A DNA stretch of 64,000 nt from contig JAIWNE010000011.1 in the NCBI GenBank assembly GCA_025331445.1, forward strand, positions 124,001 to 188,000, read 5' to 3'. Below the pieces are notes generated by a model. The model searched no databases. It was not told the DNA's origin and saw only the letters and a program-made list of their open reading frames with translations. Made by a program: the position numbers and the translations under genes. Of the stretch, positions 56,444 to 64,000 are shown in pieces (position 1 is the first letter of the stretch; each line of letters opens with the position of its first letter). The stretch comes from Blakeslea trispora. Taxonomy: Eukaryota > Mucoromycota > Mucoromycetes > Mucorales > Choanephoraceae.

Positions 56444-56994
56444 TTCTCATGAAAGGGAATGCTTGATTCAGCCTTTGCAATCGAAAACAGCCACAGTTCT
56501 TGCTGCTGCATCGATTGTAGGAATTAATGTATCCTTCTCGTTGACTTCATCTCAGCGCACATGCATTTTGATTTTTGACCACATTTTCTCAATCGGATTT
56601 AAAAATGGGGAGTATGTAGGAAGGTATATGCACTTATACCCACGAGAGCAAACCAGTTTCTGTACCTCATCGCTTTTATGGAAGGGAGCATTGTCCATTA
56701 TCAAATACCGGCCACTCAACCCATTGGCGTTCAGCACATTCATAGTCCTCTCCAAAAACTGCAAGTAATGGCTGGTTCTTGTACCAACACGGCCATTGAC
56801 AGCGTCAAGTCCAGATTCAGACATCTCCAGCTTTTTTGTCTTCTTCTTTGAAGCCACGGCTGTTGATTAAAATACCATAAGGTTTACGATGCCTCTTTCG
56901 CACATAACTCCAATGATGGTAATAAACACATCGCGCCGGGTAGCCACCTCGATCTTGGCGGGAGTTGTGATATTTGCAGGCTCAGATAAATTCA
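56444..56994 (-). pseudogene. Relic of a Tc1/IS630-type transposase, second copy
   Basis: Identical to 48600-49150. The open part is 56857-56555 with YLIMDNAPFHKS and LNPIEKMW. Inactive because the N-terminus is missing and stops flank it. Confidence 0.82.
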
Positions 56995-57551
56995 ATGAGA
57001 GGGAACTCGAAACTTTTATTAAAAAGAAAGAGAGGGAACTAATTCTACTGCACGTTCATGTTGTGTTAATATACTATTTCTATCTCGGTTTCAATCAATC
57101 ACTCCGTTACAATTTTAACTGTATGAGCAGTTTTCCTACTGGGATGACTGGTCACCTTTATAAAAGATGTCTGCAGCCAGATTTCATCCTCCTCCTTGAA
57201 TAAGGTGGAGATATATTTTCAACTAGGTTTATATCTTAGTGAGAAGCTATTTAAGCTCTATCAAGATATTTGTTTTGTCTTGAAAAGTATTTGAATATAT
57301 CAGGCATAACTGTTTCATACTTGTTCACTTGTTCTGCTGGATGATAGATCAGTTTATGTAGTGTGATAATGATAGACAAGCCCTTTGTATGTGTATCTCA
57401 GAACTATCTTTATCCAAGTAATGATTTAGTCTTTTCTAATAGTGAAATCTCTATAATCATTGCTTGTTTTGTTAAATGCTGCTACCTTGATATTGTAAGG
57501 CCTATGCAACCATTTTGTTATAGAAATGTACCATGTCATATAGTTATTTCC

Positions 57552-59380
57552 AGTGTTGGTGAAAAGGAGAATCAATGGATATAAGTCTGATCATGCTTTC
57601 AATGTGTTAGCTACGCACATTGAACGCCTTATAAATCATTTCATCGCTTTCTACCCAACGCTTGCTATATGTTTGATTTCCGTCTTCCCTTTGGTAACAT
57701 TTAATGTAATTTTAGGTTTCCAACTTTGTGAACGTTATTTGGTTTATTATTATTTTGACATTATCTGTCAAAATAACCTTTATCTTTTCTTGGGATGATT
57801 AATTGAATTTCCGAATTTTGTAGTTTTCTTGTTTGAATGCATGCCCAAATACGACAACTGTCAAGCTTTTTTCCCTTCTGAGTTTTGTTCCGACATAAAA
57901 AATATCGTTATATATTTCTCTTACTCTTCTTAACGGGGGACTGTTCTGTTGTTATAAATTCTACTGAATTAGAACCTAAAGTAAGTCATCTTTCTTCTCT
58001 TATTCAGTTTGTTACTATATCTGTCACTAAGAACAGTAGAGATATGTCCAAAGATGATCGCTCGCTCCGTTTTGAATTTTCTCAAGATATCATTGTGTAA
58101 GGAATCGCGGGGATTTTTTCTATCTCATTACTTTATCTGCTTTTTGTTGAACTCATATATCCCATAATGAAAAGTGTGTTTTTGCAAGAATTCCTTTGAT
58201 TTCATCTAATTCAAATTTAGGAAAAGATCATTTCTTCATCGTCATTCTGCTTTGACTGCTCCTCACTCAGACATTTGCTAACAAACTCATTATGATAAAC
58301 AACGGTTTGATCCAATGACTTCCTCAAAACCGAAAGCAGAGTTGATTCAGGGATATTGGCAAGATCTCGCTCAAGTTTTTTGCTTCAAACTTGCAGCCGT
58401 CTCATGCTGCACATTCTTGCAGTCTCCCGTCTTGTGGTTTAGGCCTATGGAGTAGAGATCTCTCATGAGCGTTGGTATAGTAATTTTCAGACCTATCTTA
58501 CGCTTGAGTGTCATAGAAATGATTTTGACAGTGTTTGGGCGTTTGTCTTTGTTATTTTCTTTAACAATTTCCCTTTACAGCTGAAATATAATCGGGCTCT
58601 AATTCTTCTAAAGGTCGGCCTCTCTTCCGTTTTTCGGAAACTTCCGATGGGTTATTGTATATGTGAATGGCCTTACTAGCTGCATAGTGACTGATTCCTA
58701 CAAGTTTGTATAATCGTTTGCATTGTTCTAGCTCAGCCAGATGGGGATCTGAGGGCTTGTCGTTAACAATCACATCATATATTTGACTTAAAAGAATGTA
58801 TGTTTCATCTATGAAATTAAAAAATCTCAAGAGTTCAGAGAAAGCTGGTGTTTCAAACTGAATTTTTTTTATACGAAGTATGTAGAAGAAAAAAGAAAAC
58901 TAATAGTTGTAGTCTCGACTTTGCACCACCATTCGTCGATTTCGGAGCGATAATTTTTGGATATATCTCTGCATCTTGATGTAGACAAGCTTTTTTAGAG
59001 ACCAACCCATTATTCTTTGACTGGGTAAAATAAATGATGCCAGCAATTATTTGTCGCGAACTCAAGTCTGATATTTAATCTCTTCATCTTGATTGGTTTT
59101 CAAATAGTACTTTGTAGACTCTACTAGAGCCTTCCTTTGCAAGAAGCTTCATTATTAAAGTATTACAACAACTTCATAAATGAATATTTAAAACTATGTA
59201 AGGCCAAAAATTCACTACTTTAACAAAGACAACTTACTCTTGAGATGAAACGCTAATTTACATTTTATGTTTTATTGTTGATTTCCAGCCAATCACAAGG
59301 CGACTATAATTTGCTGACGTATCAAACTTGTTCTATTTACACTGAGACTCATTTTTTTTAGTAATTAAACCTACGAAGCT
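57552..59380. other. Unique AT-rich DNA with a possible transposase N-terminal fragment
   Basis: On the minus strand 58850-58561 reads LLRFFNFIDETYILLSQIYD, then LVGISHYAASKAIHIYNNPS and a KRKRGRP motif, after a plausible ATTCAG acceptor. This looks like the HTH plus GRP linker at the start of a Tc1/IS630-type transposase, cut after SAVKGNC. A plus-strand frame at 57885-58100 is not recognised. The rest holds no visible gene. Confidence 0.4.
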
Positions 59381-59560
59381 TCAAATTTTATCCTCTGTGA
59401 CAATACTTGGTTGTGGTGGCATTACACTCTGTTTGTTGTGGTATGCACCATCAGCCACTAGTAGACCAAGACTACTTGGCGTCTTTCTATTTAGAGAACA
59501 GCGTCGACAAACAGCACTGATGCTACCTTGTCTCTCTACAATTGTAAGCATTTGTATTGC

Positions 59561-59811
59561 GCAAAGAGATGGTCTTTGTGTAATGGGTATTTCTGGTGAT
59601 ATCCTAGAGCGTAGATGCAAAATCTGCTTAACTGACAGTTCTACACTCAACAAATTGCTTGCTTTTTATCTTGCTATTGGTACCAACACAGCAACACAGC
59701 AACACAGCACTGCTGCACTGCTGCACTGCTGCACTACTAGTTTACAACTTTATCATACAAGTTAATATCTAATGATTGCCAGTTACTGTTGTAATTTAAC
59801 AAACAACTTGC
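59561..59811 (+). repeat. 251-bp inverted repeat, left arm
   Basis: Exact or near-exact reverse complement of 60442-60692. It contains short tandem repeats (ACAGCAAC and CTGCACTG). The sequence continues leftward beyond 59561 without a partner (minus-strand frame 59653-59381, unrecognised). Confidence 0.9.
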
Positions 59812-60441
59812 TGGTAAATTACTTTACAGTGATGTCAAGAAAGAGCTGTGAATTTTTTTAAAGCCCACTAACCAGGACCAAGATCAAAGTAGAGGATTCG
59901 ATATCCTATGAAGTGATGATGACAAGAATCTAATAAATGACCTGCTCGCACTATAAGACGTAAAAGCTAAGATGATTGAAGATCCAGATATTATCACTCT
60001 CACACAGTCAAACTAATATGGCTTAAGCATCGATATACCCTCATCACCAATATTATCTTAATGATTCTTCTAGCATGTCCAATCTTAAATTTGTTATCAA
60101 TGTTTGTTCTGCCTTGAGCGAAACAAGAATATTTCTAGGAACAAAGAAGTCTTGTCAAAGATATTACTTTCATTCCATAACCAGTCCTTCAAAAAGTTTA
60201 ACTGCTCTATCTATTAATGTATAAATAGGCATCAACTTTGCTAAATGATTAGTTCTTTCTTCTATTTTTCATAAATAAAAGACTATAAAAAGTTTCACAA
60301 AATTCCATTCTCTTCTTATTTATAAAAACAACCTTTCCACAACAAATGGGATGTTTTATTTCTTTTTTGAAAACCAGAGGCACGTATATATAGCTCAACA
60401 TAGTATGCTGCATATCATCTTGTACATAAAATAACTTGCAG
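59812..60441. other. Spacer between the inverted 251-bp arms
   Basis: 630 bp of unique AT-rich sequence; no gene or known repeat seen. Confidence 0.5.
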
Positions 60442-60690
60442 GCAAGTTGTTTGTTAAATTACAACAGTAACTGGCAATCATTAGATATTAACTTGTATGA
60501 TAAAGTTGTAAACTAGTAGTGCAGCAGTGCAGCAGTGCAGCAGTGCTGTGTTGCTGTGTTGCTGTGTTGGTACCAATAGCAAGATAAAAAGCAAGCAATT
60601 TGTTGAGTGTAGAACTGTCAGTTAAGCAGATTTTGCATCTACGCTCTAGGATATCACCAGAAATACCCATTACACAAAGACCATCTCTTT

Positions 60691-60729
<39 letters not shown>
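60442..60729 (-). repeat. 251-bp inverted repeat, right arm, ending in a 37-A tract
   Basis: The arm ends at 60692 (CATCTCTTTGC) and passes directly into 37 A residues (60693-60729), where the left arm continues with GCAATAC instead. A homology break joined to poly(A) looks like a retroposed RNA copy of the minus strand of the left arm. Confidence 0.8.
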
Positions 60730-60733
<4 letters not shown>

Positions 60734-60815
60734 AATTTATAAGAATGGAATATGAGAACAATTAAATATATAAACAAATAGTTGAAGAACAAAAATACAA
60801 AAAAAGAAAAAAGCA

Positions 60816-62024
60816 TTATAATCTTTCTACATTATCGTCAATCCAATCTAAGAAATTTGGTGGCTTGAAAGTGTTGGTATCCAAAGTCTCTCCAAATGAC
60901 GCGCTCTTGTCATCGTTTTCATTGACCATTTGTTCAATATCATGACACAGAGTTTCTACATGGTTTTTGTAGTACATTAGTTGTCGAAGGAAGGTGTCAA
61001 TGATTTTGTTGTTGTTGCGATGCAATGGAGCACGAAGTCTATCGAGAGGTCGGTGTGCTATGTATTTTTTCTTGTTGCATAGGATGGTCTCAATGAAATC
61101 ACCCTTCATACCACATATTTGCAAATTGAAGATAGCAATGCAGTTTGGATCGATAAATGGGAAGTTCTTGATAATGTTGTTGATGATAACCTTTCCTTCT
61201 AAAAGCAACTTATGGTGGTCATCTCGAACCTTTGCATCATTTACAAATCTTCCAATTTCAACACAACTCAACGTCATGAATTTGCCTTTGATATTACAGC
61301 CAATCTTGTAATCAATTTTAAAACTTGAAGATTCAAGTTTTTTCTCGCCTCTGCAAGAGAAAAATAAGAACAGGAAATTGTTTATGTTTTGTTATATAAT
61401 GTACTTACGACTTTATCTTTAGGGTTGATGAGCTAGAGAAAATAAGGTGGAAGATACGACTCCAGAATTGAAAGCTAATGTCCATTTCAGAAAACTCAGG
61501 AAGCTTTGAAATGACAAAGATATCAGGGCTTAGTTGATGTGATTCAACGCTACAGATGTTGATGTTAGTCGCTTTGACATCAACTCAAATATTCTATACT
61601 CACATATGAGCTAAGAGCTTGAAGTAAACTCTATTGCTTGATGTGCTTTGTATGATGTTCTTTGTCATGTTGTTGAACATAACGTTTAAATTAACACCCT
61701 ATATAATGGTAGGTTATTCGTCTTATTTCAAAATAAAAGCTACAATTCCATATTGGAATTTTTTGGTCATATTGACTTTAATACCTTTTTAAAGTTATTG
61801 ATAATACTAGTCTTGACATCTTCTGGCAATTCAGGTAAAGGCGTCTCGATTCTTTTGGCTTTGTTTTTGACGTTTACGAATTCAACAGTCGATTGACCCG
61901 AAGGTCCAGAGTTAGACAAATCATAAATGCAATTTCTGCTAGTACTAGAAAATATAGTCAGTTTACATCCATTATATATTGAGCACTTCTCCTCTTACTT
62001 GGCTGCGATTTTTCTTTCTTTCAT
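60816..62024 (-). CDS. PD-(D/E)XK-like family protein (family member 3)
   Basis: Five exons in phase: 62024-61999 (MKERKIAA), about 61946-61786 (NTSRNCIYDLSNSGPSGQST), about 61702-61606 (GVNLNVMFNNMTKNIIQSTS), about 61551-61411 (QLSPDIFVISKLPEFSEMDI, FWSRIFHLIFSSSTLKIK) and 61351-60816. The segment SFQFWSRIFHLIF then GEKK parallels FVEFMIFFEDTCFNIK then GET of member 2. The core reads FKIDYKIGCNIKGKFMTLSC then VEIGR, so the Asp and Glu are present but the Lys of E-x-K is Gly here; a Lys follows later (HKLLLEGKVII). That suggests a divergent or inactive nuclease core. C-terminal part helical (RQLMYYKNHVETLCHDIEQM). No stops or frameshifts. Function unknown. Confidence 0.68.
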
Positions 62025-63260
62025 ATTCCATAAAAAAAAATAGTCATTAAAACCAATTTTTACAAAGGCATAGCCAGTTTGTCATGATATTACTCTTTCT
62101 GGGATAACTAGCTGATTAACAATCGCTTCTTGTTTCCTTTTAACGTGCCTTCAGTCTTAAAACGCCGAAAAAATCATTAAACTTTGAAGAGCTTCACAGA
62201 AAAACTTTTGCAGGCAAAAACAAAATCCAACCTTTTAATGTTGTTTCAAATGTGTTTTAGAACAATGTTAAAAGTTTAGAATTTTTTTTTGCCTGCAAAG
62301 GTTTTTCTGTGAAGCTCTTCAAAGTTTGTCGGTTCCCGAAAATTTTTGGCTGGGAGGTATATGAGAACCCCAAATCTTGAAACAAGGTCTTTACAGGGCC
62401 TAAAATTAATCAAAACATGTATTACTGAAATTTGAGAAAAATTAGAGCACAGCCACATGATATAAGAATTTAGTACTAGACGCGAATAAACTTACATAGA
62501 TTAAGCCTGAATCAACCTGAGAGGGGGGGGGGGTTAAGGGGGAGAGTTGTCCTTCCCTCTAAAAAACTGTGTATAGATTACCTCCAACATAGAAAAACCT
62601 AAAGTGTAAACATTGTCTTAGTTTTTCTGTTTCTTAGACATCGTTTTAGCTCTTGAATGGATCGCTTACCTCTTCTTAAGAAAAGAACAAATAAAAAAAG
62701 GCCTATTCATTTTGATCAGGACAGATATGCGACAACAATCATGATGAAATACATGCCTTTTTTCCAAACAGTTACTTTTCTGCATGTCATCTAGACAGCA
62801 AGAAAGCGCGCAGTAATTACTCTAAGAGATCATTAGCAATTATTTCACAGCCTAAAGAACAGCCTTGTTACCTTTGTGCAGTGTGTATTTATTTAACTAA
62901 TAATTAGAGAAAAGAAAAAGAGGGGAAAAGAATATTTTTTTTCTTTGTTTTTATAGAGCGGATTGACTACATTACTGATCAATTGTCCCCATTGGCTGAT
63001 ATATTGATTGTTTGTTTGATCTTTGTGTAAATTGGTCTGGGCTCTGCTATAAACAATGAACACCCTGGTTCTTTATTTAACAATACAAAAAGACCAAATC
63101 TTCATTCTTATCATGAAAAGAGTAAAGCTTGATGTAGATCATTTACCTTGATTACTGTTCATCATTCTGTAGTGAAAAGAAAAAAAAAAGAGTAGGATGA
63201 TACATTAATGCCTTTGCATCAGTGAAAGCATGCGAGTAAATCATGTCATACAAATCATAT
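62025..63260. other. Intergenic region with a short foldback
   Basis: Contains an inverted repeat of about 45 bp (62176-62220 and 62281-62327; shared GAAGAGCTTCACAGAAAAAC) around a 60-bp spacer, a G run at 62523-62531 and no recognised gene. It should hold the promoter of the minus-strand gene ending upstream at 62024. Confidence 0.5.
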
Positions 63261-63261
63261 A

Positions 63262-63888
63262 TACACTGTCGATTTGCTGAATGAAAAGGTACTCGAACTG
63301 ATGCCTGGTGAATCCGTCACTTTGACTTCGGCAGATAAAGCCGACTATTCACAAGAAGAAAATGCCAGCAATGAAGTCTACAGAGTTTCTGATGAGTATC
63401 TTCAAACGCAGAACCCAGGCAACTTTCCTCCTGCAAAGTTGACCTTGAAAGTAGGCTGTATTGTAATGCTCTTGAGAAATCTTGACCCACAAAAAGGCCT
63501 TTGCAATGGCAGCAGATTGGTAGTTAAAGAAATAGGCCAATACGTATTGAAAGTGGTGGTCCTCAACAACAGTCGATCCAACCAAGAACAAGTTGAGCTC
63601 ATTCCTCGAATAGAACTAGCAACCTTAGAAGATGAGTATCCCTTCATATTGTCAAGAAAACAATTTCCTGTCAAACTAAGTTTTGCCATGACTATCAACA
63701 AGTCGCAAGGTCAATCACTTTCTAACGTTGGGATTGACCTCCGTACTTCACCATTCACACATGGCCAACTATATGTTGCTTTCTCTCTCTCCACCAACTT
63801 ACAAGGCATACATGTCTTGCATAAATCTGATCCTTCTAACCAACAAAATCTCATCGATAATATCATCTTTCCAGAACTCCTGATCTAA
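63262..63888 (+). pseudogene. C-terminal fragment of a Helitron Pif1-like helicase
   Basis: The frame begins within VDLLNEKVLELMPGE (the conserved start of the last third of Pif1-like helicases), continues with LKVGCIVMLLRNLDPQKGLC NG-type motif and IELATLEDEYPF, then has motif VI FAMTINKSQGQSLSNVGIDL and HGQLYVAFSLSTN, with a stop at 63888. Walker A and B and the Rep nuclease are absent, so it is a 5'-truncated relic. The downstream 110 bp end in a CTAG (63990-63993) that could be a Helitron 3' tip, but no clear hairpin precedes it. Confidence 0.82.
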
Positions 63889-64000
63889 TTTACATACTTC
63901 ATCTATAACAATATATGTGTGCTTCAGAAAGCAGAACTAATTCAGCATCCGAACCGTGAGGCGACGACGACTGTAAAACGAGCGTAGCTAGTTTTTCGAT

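Larger units (their letters stand above)
53822..57551. repeat. Direct repeat unit (Tc1-A copy 4 + block R), second copy
   Basis: Same as 45978-49707, offset 7844. After 57551 (TTATTTCC) the sequence becomes unique (AGTGTTGGTGAAAAGG), while after 49707 it continues into block A'. Confidence 0.95.

Overview
This window looks like nuclear DNA of an early-diverging filamentous fungus, most likely Mucoromycota (Mucorales-type). The reasons are AT-rich intergenic DNA with many simple repeats, genes cut by several 40-200 bp GT-AG introns, an ergosterol-pathway squalene epoxidase, a lipin, an EDEM-type mannosidase, and a dense load of Tc1/mariner-type, MULE, LINE and Helitron sequences. No bacterial features (operons, Shine-Dalgarno sites, CRISPR) are present. 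The species assignment is inference.

The window has two compartments. From 1 to about 14.9 kb it is an ordinary gene-rich segment with six genes. Five are on the minus strand: a DUF4870-like membrane protein, a PHD-finger protein of the Cti6 type, squalene epoxidase (ERG1), phosphatidate phosphatase (lipin/PAH1) and an EDEM-like GH47 protein with a PA domain. One small conserved-looking gene of unknown function lies on the plus strand, tail to tail with lipin. Two of these genes (ERG1, lipin) act in sterol and glycerolipid synthesis and one (EDEM) in ER glycoprotein quality control.

From about 15 kb to the end the window is almost entirely mobile and duplicated DNA. A gene broken by a 257-bp-arm foldback and a MULE fragment lies at 16.1-19.3 kb. 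A Tc1/IS630-type element with 176-bp inverted ends at 21.7-28.8 kb is itself entered by a 5.3-kb LINE. Four copies of one Tc1 family (Tc1-A, the same 331-aa transposase each time) lie at 28.9, 34.8, 46.0 and 53.8 kb. A second Tc1 family (Tc1-B) at 33.2-34.8 kb is split by a solo LTR with a clean 5-bp target duplication. A 3541-bp block (A, 36.1-39.7 kb) recurs inverted at 49.7-53.2 kb with no length change. A 3730-bp block (Tc1-A plus R) recurs directly at 46.0-49.7 and 53.8-57.6 kb. These duplications begin or end at Tc1-A copies or at a 4-bp microhomology, which points to ectopic recombination between transposons.

The most interesting non-transposon content is a recurrent multi-exon gene family inside the repeat-rich part, with three apparently intact or nearly intact members (31.0-32.8 kb, 40.6-41.9 kb, 60.8-62.0 kb), one broken member (16.1-19.3 kb) and possible relics at 19.5 and 39.6 kb. 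Members share a late exon with an Asp followed by a Glu-x-Lys-like strand (for example KIDLTV then FCEFKA, or VGEIKP), which resembles a PD-(D/E)XK nuclease core. This is the best candidate for an undescribed system here. The second is a tandem repeat at 53.15-53.82 kb in which an 8-bp core between 5-bp inverted arms occurs in both orientations. The window ends in the C-terminal part of a Helitron Pif1-like helicase.
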